From Caldilineaceae bacterium (GTDB lineage: Bacteria > Chloroflexota > Anaerolineae > Caldilineales > Caldilineaceae): DNA of 64,000 nucleotides. This document shows positions 25,314 through 35,175 of the stretch, piece by piece (the stretch's first letter is position 1; every line of letters starts with the position of its first letter). The notes beneath the pieces were generated by a model. That model ran no database searches. It was not told the DNA's origin and saw only the letters and a program-made list of their open reading frames with translations. Location: positions 49,002-113,001 of the forward strand of contig JAPOVP010000080.1 of NCBI GenBank assembly GCA_026708085.1. The letters run 5' to 3'. The translations under genes were made by a program, and so were the position numbers.

Positions 25314-28300
25314 GGTTCCCCCGTACACGCGGGGATAGACCTATAGTCGACGCGCAGCGCATCGTCGGGGAGTCGGTTCCCCCGTACACGCGGGGATAGA
25401 CCCCCGGTCGATCGTGGGGTCCGCATTGATGACGGGGTTCCCCCGTACACGCGGGGATAGACCTTTATGTTGTCGTAGGTATCATCTACGGCGGGCGGTT
25501 CCCCCGTACACGCGGGGATAGACCGGGCCGCAGCTCCAGGCCGTCGGGCGTCGGTATGGTTCCCCCGTACACGCGGGGATAGACCTTTGGTTTTCGGCGG
25601 ACGGCAGTTGCGGTCCTGGGTTCCCCCGTACACGCGGGGATAGACCTTAGTTACGGAGAACGCCAGCGGCCAGGTTGTGGGTTCCCCCGTACACGCGGGG
25701 ATAGACCCGAGGGAACGGTCGCGCCCACGTCCGCCACCGGGGTTCCCCCGTACACGCGGGGATAGACCGTATTACTATCCCGCCGTTATCGGGTTGGCGA
25801 GGGTTCCCCCGTACACGCGGGGATAGACCGCGTAACCAGGACGGGTAACGGTGGCGGAGCAGGGTTCCCCCGTACACGCGGGGATAGACCTCTGATGCCC
25901 GGCTCAGGCGCTGGCAGCGGTGGGGTTCCCCCGTACACGCGGGGATAGACCTTCGAGCCATCAACCGCACGCAGCAGGGCATCGGGTTCCCCCGTACACG
26001 CGGGGATAGACCCAAGTCGGTTCCGGGCTTTGAGCGGGTCGTGGGGGTTCCCCCGTACACGCGGGGATAGACCGCTCTCCTTCTACCTGGTCACCAACGA
26101 CGGCCGGGTTCCCCCGTACACGCGGGGATAGACCGAAAAGGCCACCTGGCACAAAGATATCAACGACGGTTCCCCCGTACACGCGGGGATAGACCGTTGA
26201 CGATTCGCACATCAGCCGGACCATGAAGGGTTCCCCCGTACACGCGGGGATAGACCGGCGGTCCCGGTCCCGGCGCCGGTCCTGCCTACGGTTCCCCCGT
26301 ACACGCGGGGATAGACCCGATGTAAAGGCGTGGTGGACCGGCCTGCAGGAGGTTCCCCCGTACACGCGGGGATAGACCTACCTTCGGCGGCATCCTGCTC
26401 TGGTCAGCACTGGTTCCCCCGTACACGCGGGGATAGACCCAGGATCCGCAGACGTCCCGATACAATTACATGGGTTCCCCCGTACACGCGGGGATAGACC
26501 CGGGTTCGACCTGCAGATGCGCCCGCAGTCGCTGGTTCCCCCGTACACGCGGGGATAGACCGTCCCTTATGACCTGGCGGTCTGGCTGATGGGAGGTTCC
26601 CCCGTACACGCGGGGATAGACCTTTCTTGGGGATGGTGACGATCAGCGAGACGTTGGTTCCCCCGTACACGCGGGGATAGACCCCCCTCCGCCTGGCGCA
26701 AGGCGTAACAGTTCTTGGTTCCCCCGTACACGCGGGGATAGACCCTTCACCGACGGCCTCGAGGGCGGATTCAACACGGTTCCCCCGTACACGCGGGGAT
26801 AGACCGTGGTCATCGACTACATCCTCGGCTCCACTGCAGGTTCCCCCGTACACGCGGGGATAGACCTCGCTAGTCAGAATCTCGCATACGTAGCTACGGG
26901 GTTCCCCCGTACACGCGGGGATAGACCTTTGGCAAGCCTAGCCAACTATGCTATTATGAGGGTTCCCCCGTACACGCGGGGATAGACCCTTTACGCCGTT
27001 TCGTATATGTGCTATTCTGGTGGTTCCCCCGTACACGCGGGGATAGACCGTAGTCCGGATCGGTGACCGCAAACAGGTAGAGGGTTCCCCCGTACACGCG
27101 GGGATAGACCCCCTAAAGCCCGGCCCTCGATCATCATGTACTTGGTTCCCCCGTACACGCGGGGATAGACCCATTTTGGAGGCTCGCATAGGCGACTTGC
27201 CTGGGGTTCCCCCGTACACGCGGGGATAGACCGTTCGATTCTTCCCTTCCGCATTGTGGCAGGTAGGTTCCCCCGTACACGCGGGGATAGACCGTGATGC
27301 CTACCCGCGTACGTTTCAGATAAGGAGGTTCCCCCGTACACGCGGGGATAGACCGTGATGCCTACCCGCGTACGTTTCAGATAAGGAGGTTCCCCCGTAC
27401 ACGCGGGGATAGACCCCCAAGCCTAAGCAACGTTGGATCTTCAAGCGGGGTTCCCCCGTACACGCGGGGATAGACCCTCCTCCCGAGGCGTGCGGATGAT
27501 AGGGACCCCGGTTCCCCCGTACACGCGGGGATAGACCTCACGCGGACAATATCGGATACGTTCGCCATGAGGTTCCCCCGTACACGCGGGGATAGACCGA
27601 CAATGTCGGGGCTGGCCCGGCATCTTGAGCGGGTTCCCCCGTACACGCGGGGATAGACCCGCGTCGGCCATGAATCCCATTGTGCGGTCTCCGGTTCCCC
27701 CGTACACGCGGGGATAGACCCATTCAGACTGCGCCAGAGCGTCTCAATTTGCAGGTTCCCCCGTACACGCGGGGATAGACCCTTTCGAAATCCTGGAGGA
27801 TGATGGGGAAATTCGGTTCCCCCGTACACGCGGGGATAGACCGATGCGCCACCGCTCCTGGTTATCCCGCAATGTGGTTCCCCCGTACACGCGGGGATAG
27901 ACCGATCATCACCGACCAGATCAAGCCGGTGATGGAGGTTCCCCCGTACACGCGGGGATAGACCTTGAGAATTATACCAATCTGCGCAGGAGGCACGGGT
28001 TCCCCCGTACACGCGGGGATAGACCGCGCCGGAACAGCCGGCACCGGCGCCAGACCGCGGTTCCCCCGTACACGCGGGGATAGACCCCCGACAACGGCGA
28101 GACGAAAGGCAGTAAGGCAGGTTCCCCCGTACACGCGGGGATAGACCGCCGTCCACGATGTCGGACCGATCTTGAATCAGGGTTCCCCCGTACACGCGGG
28201 GATAGACCCATAATGTGATACGCTATGTATCAGGGAGGGCAGGTTCCCCCGTACACGCGGGGATAGACCATTACCGGCCGCATCCGGAGACGGGCAGCCG

Positions 28301-31196
28301 GGGGTTCCCCCGTACACGCGGGGATAGACCTTTTTGAAGGACAGCCTCAGTCTACGCGCGCGGGGTTCCCCCGTACACGCGGGGATAGACCATGGTGGGG
28401 GGAGGGGGGCGGGCAGTGATGTTGGGTTCCCCCGTACACGCGGGGATAGACCCTTGTCGCAAGGCGCGTCCACACAGGGAGGGAGGGTTCCCCCGTACAC
28501 GCGGGGATAGACCCTGGCGGCGCCATCCCTTCGCTCAACGCGAGGCGGTTCCCCCGTACACGCGGGGATAGACCGTAGCGAGGTGCCGGAAGTAAGCCAG
28601 AATTGGGGGTTCCCCCGTACACGCGGGGATAGACCCCGGATTCCCGTTCGCATCCACGGCCTCTTTGGGGTTCCCCCGTACACGCGGGGATAGACCTCGA
28701 GCGACACGTGCACCTGATCGTCCCAGACGGGTTCCCCCGTACACGCGGGGATAGACCCGACAATTTTCCGGCCAGCGGGCAGGTGCTCATGGTTCCCCCG
28801 TACACGCGGGGATAGACCCTTTGCGCTCGCTCGCATGGTCAGCCACGCCGAGGTTCCCCCGTACACGCGGGGATAGACCCATCGAGGAAATCAGCGTAGG
28901 CGACCCGTACCTGGTTCCCCCGTACACGCGGGGATAGACCGTACGACCATGAGCGCCCCGGCGACGAGACCTAGGTTCCCCCGTACACGCGGGGATAGAC
29001 CGTTCTCGCACCCGCACTGCTCGCAGCGGTTACCGGTTCCCCCGTACACGCGGGGATAGACCTTTGTCTCCAACCGGAAAAACCAATGCCGCTCGGGTTC
29101 CCCCGTACACGCGGGGATAGACCCCAGGCCCGCGATCTCGACATTCGGTTTCCCGTGGTTCCCCCGTACACGCGGGGATAGACCCTGATCGATTCCAGTT
29201 TGCCAAGCCCTCACGAAGGTTCCCCCGTACACGCGGGGATAGACCCATCCAGATGGCGTGGAACGTCCGGCTAAGGTTGGTTCCCCCGTACACGCGGGGA
29301 TAGACCTAACCGCTGCACGGTCGGGACCCTGCTCAGCACGGTTCCCCCGTACACGCGGGGATAGACCTTCCGCCCACTACAGCGATGGCGGCGTAGACGG
29401 GGTTCCCCCGTACACGCGGGGATAGACCCATCTCTGGTGTGAGAACGAGGAAGGTGTCGCCGGTTCCCCCGTACACGCGGGGATAGACCTCATATCAAAC
29501 GGAAAATGAAGGGCCGGATCGTGGTTCCCCCGTACACGCGGGGATAGACCGCGGCGCCGGATCGAGGAAACGTGGAATAAGGGGGTTCCCCCGTACACGC
29601 GGGGATAGACCGCGCGGCTCCTGCATCTCGCCGGCGACGAGGACGGTTCCCCCGTACACGCGGGGATAGACCCTGCACGTTCGCAATACCTTCAGCCAGC
29701 ATGACGGTTCCCCCGTACACGCGGGGATAGACCGATCCTCTACATCCTCCGTGGACTACCGAATAAGGTTCCCCCGTACACGCGGGGATAGACCCACAGC
29801 CTATGACGTGCAGGTGCGCGCCCGGAAGGTTCCCCCGTACACGCGGGGATAGACCCGACACAGAGGAGAAAAGGAGCCTGGACACCGAGGTTCCCCCGTA
29901 CACGCGGGGATAGACCGGAGAAATACGGGAGACTACCTAATGAGCAATAGGTTCCCCCGTACACGCGGGGATAGACCGGATACGCCGCTTCTGCTGGGAC
30001 GGGTTGAATTGGTTCCCCCGTACACGCGGGGATAGACCCGTGACCCAATAATGCGTTATGCTTCCAACTGTGGTTCCCCCGTACACGCGGGGATAGACCT
30101 GGGAAACCGTCGGACGCCGCCTGATCAAAATGGGTTCCCCCGTACACGCGGGGATAGACCCCTACGTGACCTACGGCTTAAGCGACCCCCTGTGGTTCCC
30201 CCGTACACGCGGGGATAGACCGTCGGCCTCTAGTAACTCGCTCTCCAGTTCCTCGGTTCCCCCGTACACGCGGGGATAGACCTCATCCGTATCGCCGCCC
30301 GGTCCGCCGGTCCCAGGTTCCCCCGTACACGCGGGGATAGACCTCATCCGTATCGCCGCCCGGTCCGCCGGTCCCAGGTTCCCCCGTACACGCGGGGATA
30401 GACCCAAAGGAGGTCGTTTTCGATATGTCCGGCTGGGGGTTCCCCCGTACACGCGGGGATAGACCGCCCGCGGCTGTCGTACAAGATCGCCATTGTGGGG
30501 TTCCCCCGTACACGCGGGGATAGACCTCAACAGCAGGCCAGCGTTCCTTATGACGATTTGGTTCCCCCGTACACGCGGGGATAGACCCTGAATGGGGTAG
30601 TCGCGCTCGTCGGCGCACAGGGTTCCCCCGTACACGCGGGGATAGACCGTCAGCATTTGGCGGCGGGGTGGATTAGCTGGGGTTCCCCCGTACACGCGGG
30701 GATAGACCGCCGGTCGAGGACATGCTTTCCGGCGCCAACAAGGTTCCCCCGTACACGCGGGGATAGACCGTTAAGCCAGAAGGCACTCGTCCGGCGCTAT
30801 CTGGTTCCCCCGTACACGCGGGGATAGACCCCCGCTTATGCCCCTAGTGGGCGCGGTTAGGGAGGTTCCCCCGTACACGCGGGGATAGACCGTGGATCTG
30901 CTTCTGATGCCAGGCGATTTGCTCGGTTCCCCCGTACACGCGGGGATAGACCTATCGTCGTACTCGGCCAGTTCTGTTGCCAGTTGGTTCCCCCGTACAC
31001 GCGGGGATAGACCGCATCCTCACGGGATGCAAGTGGCGTCTCATACGGTTCCCCCGTACACGCGGGGATAGACCCTTGTACTCAATGCCCTGTGCATCCT
31101 CGATGAGGGTTCCCCCGTACACGCGGGGATAGACCCACGACTTCGGGGGCCTGAATGGTGAACGGCCTGGTTCCCCCGTACACGCGGGGATAAACC
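25314..31196 (+). CRISPR. Type I-E CRISPR array, 97 repeats and 96 spacers
   Basis: The 28-base repeat begins GGTTCCCCCG, has the loop TACACG, and ends CGGGGATAGACC; it is almost invariant. The unit is 61 bases throughout except one 60-base unit at 30621-30680. The last repeat (31169-31196) differs (ATAAACC), marking the trailer end. Transcription is rightward from the cas2 side. Two spacers are tandem duplicates: units at 27294/27355 and at 30283/30344. The base after each repeat, by my reading, is C 38, G 33, T 23 and A only 2 times, suggesting that it comes from the PAM. The array's length and repeat uniformity indicate an active system. Confidence 0.97.
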
Positions 31197-31198
31197 GG

Positions 31199-31312
31199 CC
31201 GACGTCCCGCTGGAATCTGATCAAGGGTTATGCCCAAAATCCGCCGGCAGGCGCAAAGGGCTTTGGCTGGCCGGTCAACTACATGCAGCTGGCGATCAAC
31301 ATGGTGCGGTAG
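31199..31312 (+). pseudogene. 3' remnant of a gene cut by the CRISPR array end
   Basis: Directly after the last repeat an open frame without a start reads RWNLIKGYAQNPPAGAKGFG and ends NYMQLAINMVR at a TAG (31310-31312). The amino-acid composition looks like the genuine C-terminus of a protein. No matching 5' part is seen. It suggests that the array was inserted into, or rearranged next to, an older gene. Confidence 0.4.
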
Positions 31313-31318
31313 GGCGCG

Positions 31319-31744
31319 TCATTCGACAGTGTACCAGTCTGTAGCGTACATGAATGTGCAGCCGTCCCAGACCTCGTCGACGCGTGTGTAGGGCCATAAG
31401 TCGCCCCACTGGTAGACGATGTGCATGTGTCCGGATTGGCGGGAAAAGGTTACGTAGTGAATCCGAATCTGGTCCTCGTCAGGCCAAAAGCCCCACTGCC
31501 GCTTGAATTTGAGGAAGGCCTCGTTGCGAATGGTCTTGTTCAAACCAAGCAGGCAGTGGTCGCCGTCGAGGTCTCTGGCATGAGCAGGGCTGGTGAACAG
31601 CGCTTCGATCGAGCCGACTCGTTCGGCGAGCTCGACGATGCGCTGGGCCAGCTCGGCCAGTGTGATCTCTTCCTGGGCAAAAAGGCGGACGGGGGCGATG
31701 AAAACAAGAATGACACACAAGGCGACGAGAAATCTGCGGCTCAT
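31319..31744 (-). CDS. Small secreted protein of unknown function
   Basis: 141 residues from ATG 31744, preceded by GGGAGAAA. A clear signal peptide (RRFLVALCVILVFIAPVRLFAQ) is followed by a short coiled coil (LAELAQRIVELAERVGSIEAL) and a globular part rich in aromatic residues (FKRQWGFWPDEDQIRIHYV, HIVYQWGDLWPY). The coiled coil after the signal peptide resembles that of the gene at 59869. There is one cysteine in each half of the mature part. No family is recognised. Confidence 0.6.
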   Translation of the reverse strand: MSRRFLVALCVILVFIAPVRLFAQEEITLAELAQRIVELAERVGSIEALFTSPAHARDLDGDHCLLGLNKTIRNEAFLKFKRQWGFWPDEDQIRIHYVTFSRQSGHMHIVYQWGDLWPYTRVDEVWDGCTFMYATDWYTVE

Positions 31745-31780
31745 TGGGTTTCTCCCTTCGAAGCAAGATAGGTAGCGGTA

Positions 31781-32035
31781 ATGGAAATGAGCGAGCACGA
31801 GATGAGCCAGATGGAGCGAATTGCCCGGCTGGAGGTTCAGCAAAAGCATAATACGTCGCAGGTCGCCACGCTTACAAGCGTGGCGGAGCGGATGACGCTA
31901 TTTGCTGAGCGGGTTCCCCCGTACACGCGGGATAGACCATGGCAGGGAAACAGAAGGGGAACACCGGGGGAAAATCAGGGAAGGTTCCGCCGCTCACGCG
32001 GGACAGACTCGACAGCTACGACTGGGCGCCGCTAA
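31781..32035 (+). pseudogene. Short coiled-coil reading frame running into an orphan repeat
   Basis: From an ATG at 31781 (or 31787) the frame encodes about 42 residues with coiled-coil character (ERIARLEVQQKHNTSQVATL) and then passes through the orphan CRISPR repeat at 31912-31938, after which the composition becomes implausible. The first part resembles small phage coiled-coil proteins such as XhlA-like holin partners, but this is weak. The gene was probably truncated by the repeat-bearing insertion. Confidence 0.35.
31912..31938 (+). repeat. Orphan CRISPR repeat lacking one base
   Basis: 27 bases identical to the array repeat except for one missing G in the GGGG run of the stem. It lies 715 bases beyond the last array repeat, in the same orientation, with no partner 61 bases away. 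A weaker look-alike (GGTTCCGCCG with CACGCGGGACAGAC) begins near 31983. Probably a relic of a longer or older array. Confidence 0.75.
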
Positions 32036-32090
32036 TCCAGATCTGTGTCGTCGATATCGGTGTCGACGAGGCCGCGCGCTTGTACCCGTG

Positions 32091-32321
32091 TCATTTCATT
32101 TCACTGCCAGCGCCATGGTCTGCCCCTGGTTTTGTGTCGGGCGCTGCCGGCAGATAGTCGGAACTCCTCACCTGCTCTATCCGTTTTTCCATCTCGTCAA
32201 CGATGGCATTGACTGAAGCGGCTCTTGAAGTAGGGTTGTGTATTGTCAGGCCGCAAAGTGCCAAATCTCTTGCGGCCCTGGTTACTGCAATGAGGATTTT
32301 TAAGTAGCCGACCTCAGTCAT
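32091..32321 (-). CDS. Small protein of unknown function, second of a coupled pair
   Basis: 76 codons. Its ATG overlaps the stop of the upstream frame (ATGA at 32318-32321), which supports both being real genes. It reads MTEVGYLKILIAVTRAARDL and then a helix with VNAIVDEMEKRIEQV. The phage-like gene density around it (short, overlapping, same strand) hints at a prophage remnant, but no family is recognised. Confidence 0.4.
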   Translation of the reverse strand: MTEVGYLKILIAVTRAARDLALCGLTIHNPTSRAASVNAIVDEMEKRIEQVRSSDYLPAAPDTKPGADHGAGSEMK

Positions 32322-32578
32322 GAAAAAGGTCTCGACTGTCTCTCCAGCAGGGGTGGAATCCTAATCCGGTCGACAGGCCAGGAGATAGCGGTCACAGCTG
32401 ACGGCGGGTCTGTCATGTAGGCATTCAGCGCATTCCATCTGGACCGGCTCATGCTCACGGAGGCGCGGAACAGAATTTGCACAGGAGTATCCCCGTTATG
32501 CTTGATCACGACTCCATCCCTCCCGATTCCCATAAGATCACGCTCAACTCCACAGGTAACCGAAGACGAGAGGCCCAA
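32318..32578 (-). CDS. Small protein of unknown function, first of a coupled pair
   Basis: 86 codons. The segment VVIKHNGDTPVQILFRASV looks like a small beta-rich fold as found in phage head-tail connectors. This is only an impression. It is coupled by a 4-base overlap to the following gene. No strong ribosome-binding site is seen before its ATG. Confidence 0.38.
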   Translation of the reverse strand: MGLSSSVTCGVERDLMGIGRDGVVIKHNGDTPVQILFRASVSMSRSRWNALNAYMTDPPSAVTAISWPVDRIRIPPLLERQSRPFS

Positions 32579-32653
32579 AGGCGTAGTTGTCGGTGGGTTT
32601 GCAACTTGCGTCTGAGGATAGACCCGGGATTGAATGATTGAGGGTCGAAGAGG

Positions 32654-32926
32654 TCATCGAAGCAGGGAAAGCGAATGTGAGGTCAGGGTACCCGGGGCAG
32701 GCGCCGCGGTGTATGTCGATCTCAAGTTGTGATCGATGGGCACGGTCAGGTCGCGATCAAGAAACACGACCCGGGCCCGCAGGTCCAGATGAGCAGGCGA
32801 TCCGTTTTGTATCCGGCTCCCCAGAGATGCTCTGAACTGGGCCGGCGTACTCGGCTCAGCTCGAAGAGCGGTAATTATTTGACTCACTTCCTTGTCTAAC
32901 GAGGGGACCGTGCAAGTCAGTTCCAC
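32654..32926 (-). CDS. Small protein of unknown function behind a palindrome
   Basis: 90 codons (MELTCTVPSLDKEVSQIITA, then AHLDLRARVVFLDRDLTVPI). A perfect 14-base palindrome TTTACCCGGGTAAA spans 32926-32939, directly at the start codon, and could be an operator. No ribosome-binding site is evident. Same strand as the two preceding small genes, which it would head. Family unknown. Confidence 0.35.
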   Translation of the reverse strand: MELTCTVPSLDKEVSQIITALRAEPSTPAQFRASLGSRIQNGSPAHLDLRARVVFLDRDLTVPIDHNLRSTYTAAPAPGTLTSHSLSLLR

Positions 32927-32992
32927 ATTTACCCGGGTAAACGTCGCCGGCGGGCGCTTTCATAGGGGTTAGGGGCTAGGGGTTTGGGGTTA

Positions 32993-33020
32993 GGTTCCCC
33001 CGTACAGGCGGGGAAAGATC
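32993..33020 (+). repeat. Second orphan CRISPR repeat
   Basis: 28 bases matching the array repeat except for C to G in the loop-side position, and changes near the 3' end (AAAGATC instead of ATAGACC). Same orientation as the array. It follows a G/T-rich tract (GGGGTTAGGGGCTAGGGGTT). No second unit is found 61 bases away. Confidence 0.7.
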
Positions 33021-33132
33021 GGAACAAAAGGCAGCAGGGGCACCTGTTCCCTGCTGTCCCTTTGCGATCCTGTGGTGGCGCGCTACAATCGTTCGCAGGA
33101 TTCATCGTTGTCATCTACGGGGGTATCACGAC

Positions 33133-33501
33133 ATGATACACGCGCAGGTGGCGGAGGCAGTTCGCCTGGTTCAGCGCCAGATCCGCTGGAAACCGGGAAG
33201 CGCCAGACGTCACCTGGGGAAGCGGAAGAGACGCGGTCATCTGGCGTTGGATGCAACGCTGGCCGAGTATGAACAGATCATTCACTCGGCGGTAACGGGT
33301 CAAGCTTCCATCGTGTATTTGTATGCGCATGATGATGTTTTTTATGTTGCCGTTGCCGGCAGCATTCAGGGACAGACCTGGTTGATCATGTTTGACCTGG
33401 ATGGCGTTCTTGAGAGCGCTTACATCGTTGACCGGCCCGACCTATACCTGGGCAAGTCCGTCTTTGATAGAGTTGGCTCATTAGAAGAGATCCTGTCATG
33501 A
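33133..33501 (+). CDS. Unknown protein, first gene of a TA-like pair
   Basis: 122 codons. The N-terminal half is basic (QRQIRWKPGSARRHLGKRKR) and the second half is a compact alpha/beta part (SIVYLYAHDDVFYVAVAGS, LIMFDLDGVLESAYIVDRP). Its stop overlaps the start of the next gene (ATGA). Small size, a basic first protein and tight coupling resemble toxin-antitoxin modules, but I do not recognise the family, so toxin status is only a suggestion. Confidence 0.5.
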   Translation: MIHAQVAEAVRLVQRQIRWKPGSARRHLGKRKRRGHLALDATLAEYEQIIHSAVTGQASIVYLYAHDDVFYVAVAGSIQGQTWLIMFDLDGVLESAYIVDRPDLYLGKSVFDRVGSLEEILS

Positions 33502-33845
33502 CCGCCATTGAGAAAGACCTATCTGCCTATGAAGCGGACGTTGAGTTTCCCGATGTCAGCGGCATGGAGCATCTGCAGATGCTTATGACTCGGAGCGCGT
33601 TGCATCGAGTTGAAGATCAGCTGACTACTGCGCAGAAGATACGGCTGGCGAAGGCAGATGAAAGTTTGCTGCACCATGTGCATCTGTTTTATCAGGCAGT
33701 TCAAACCATTGCAGATCTGACGCGCTGGCGAGAGACCGAAGAAGGTGTCACACCTGAACATTGGTGGTGGTATCTGGACGTGCTGGCGCAACTGCCGGCG
33801 GGCGTCACGATCGCTGAGTTCAGCGGTTTTTCTGTTGAGTCGTGA
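33498..33845 (+). CDS. Unknown acidic protein, second gene of a TA-like pair
   Basis: 115 codons, acidic and helical (MTAIEKDLSAYEADVEFPDV, DQLTTAQKIRLAKADESLL, EEGVTPEHWWWYLDVLAQLP). Coupled to the upstream basic protein by a 4-base overlap and followed by a candidate terminator. The charge contrast of the pair fits a toxin-antitoxin arrangement. No known family. Confidence 0.5.
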   Translation: MTAIEKDLSAYEADVEFPDVSGMEHLQMLMTRSALHRVEDQLTTAQKIRLAKADESLLHHVHLFYQAVQTIADLTRWRETEEGVTPEHWWWYLDVLAQLPAGVTIAEFSGFSVES

Positions 33846-33859
33846 ACTAAGGCGAAGGG

Positions 33860-33890
33860 AGCGGCGCCTGTCTGCTCTCCGCTTTTTTTC
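33860..33890 (+). terminator. Candidate intrinsic terminator
   Basis: AGCGG (33860-33864) pairs with CCGCT (33879-33883), followed directly by a run of seven T. It lies 15 bases past the stop of the TA-like pair. The stem is short and the loop is 14 bases. Confidence 0.5.
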
Positions 33891-33968
33891 TCATGGTAGA
33901 GGACTCCCTGTCACCGCCAGAGTGACGACAGACAGGGAAAGACGGCGATATAGAGAGTGGAGGGATCG

Positions 33969-34367
33969 ATGAACGGCAATAGAATCCCGCAGACCGATTC
34001 GATCCAGGAGCTCGCCGACTTCTGGGACACACATGATCTAATCGACTTCGATGCCGAACTTGAGGAGGTGGACGAAGCGGTCTTCGACCGTCAAACCACC
34101 GTCACCGTTCGTCTTGCGCCGGACGAATCCCGGATTGTCAGATCGCTAAGAGACAAGAATATGAAATGGAAGCTGGAATGCTCAATCTGGCGAGAGGGTG
34201 AAGCGTATGTGGCCCGGTGTGACAGCCTGGAGATTTCGAGCCATGGCAAGACGGCGGAAGAGGCTCTCGGCAACCTTGAGGAAGCATTGGAACTCTATCT
34301 TCAGTACGCTCCACGCGCCGAAATCATGTCGTACCTAACCACGGCGAAATTCCAGCAGGCACCCTGA
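33969..34367 (+). CDS. Chimeric antitoxin: CopG/BrnA-like N-terminus joined to HicB-like C-terminus
   Basis: 132 codons from ATG 33969 behind GTGGAGGG. Residues 1-65 (TDSIQELADFWDTHDLIDFD, then VTVRLAPDESRIVRSLRDKN) are the start of a CopG-type antitoxin that normally continues with a second helix and ends near residue 90. From MKWKLECSIWREGEAYVARC onward the sequence is a HicB-like domain (SHGKTAEEALGNLEEALELY). The join is in frame at about residue 65. A second start at that Met could still make a HicB-like protein alone. No HicA or BrnT toxin gene is next to it. Confidence 0.62.
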   Translation: MNGNRIPQTDSIQELADFWDTHDLIDFDAELEEVDEAVFDRQTTVTVRLAPDESRIVRSLRDKNMKWKLECSIWREGEAYVARCDSLEISSHGKTAEEALGNLEEALELYLQYAPRAEIMSYLTTAKFQQAP

Positions 34368-35175
34368 ATGATATTGTGAACCGCTCAGGACCTGGCCGAA
34401 AAGTTTTTTGCGAAGTGAAGGCTTCCCCCCAACCCCGATTCAGCTTCCCGTTAACGAGACGATGAAGATAGGCAAGGAGATCGCCACGAGCCGCGAACGG
34501 TTCGTTATTAGCGTCTTTGTCTAACAGAACCCCCTTTTTGATCCGCGGAGGGCGCGGAGGGACGCGGAGAACAGCAAGAGAGTTTTGGGTACTCTTTGCG
34601 CGGATGGGTGGACCGGCCACGTGAAGGGGTAGGCGGTTGGATTAGTTAGGCGTCGGTATGATGGGACCGAAGGAATTTCGTGTAGTCATTATAAGAGCCC
34701 ATCTAACCACCCAAACGCAACATTTTGTCTACTTTCACCCCGTCCTTCCAATAGAAACGCCACAGGAGGCCCGTAGAGCGCCTGGAATCGCATGGGGGTA
34801 GCTAGGATACCTCGCGATTGGCGCTGTTTGGCCTGCTTTGGCGGCGGCTTCGCAGCCCTTGCCTGGGTGGTGTATACTGGCCTGTATAAAACGACGTTAA
34901 CTCATTTTATCGCGTGTTTATAAAGACAGGCTCTTCGACGGGCTTTTGGATGGGTTTTTCCATGGACCTTCCCGCGGGTTTCCGCAGACAGAGGACAACA
35001 CGATGAGCGCAGCGCCATCCGCACCAACGAGCGCAGGCGAGGGCGTCCTGTAGAAGACAATGGGCTTTCTATCGACGCTGTCCCTGTACTCATCGGAGCT
35101 GCTTAGAAGGGGGTACGGAGTAGCGGTATATCGGGAGAGGATTTGGTTCTTCAAACATAGACAAGGAGTTGTACA
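34368..35175 (+). other. Intergenic region with dispersed repeat and integrase start remnant
   Basis: 808 bases without an intact gene. Around 34535-34570 is a copy of the dispersed motif GATCCGCGGAGG with CGCGGAGAA that recurs near 49110, 57475 and 59045. At 35003-35053 an ATG opens a 16-codon frame (MSAAPSAPTSAGEGVL) that ends at a TAG; it is the N-terminal start of the recombinase family encoded at 37545 (MSSPPVSTGEGVLAAIQDA) and at 41130. So a third recombinase copy has been reduced to its start. No other feature was recognised. Confidence 0.55.

Noticed and set aside
25208..31224. Many minus-strand open frames repeating GLSPRVRGN, SIPACTGEP and VYPRVYGGT
   Set aside because: They are translations of the CRISPR repeats; the 61-base period cycles the three reading frames.
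31983..32010. Further repeat-like sequence GGTTCCGCCG with CACGCGGGACAGAC
   Set aside because: Stem pairing is weak and it is 71, not 61, bases from the orphan repeat, so it is not counted as a unit.
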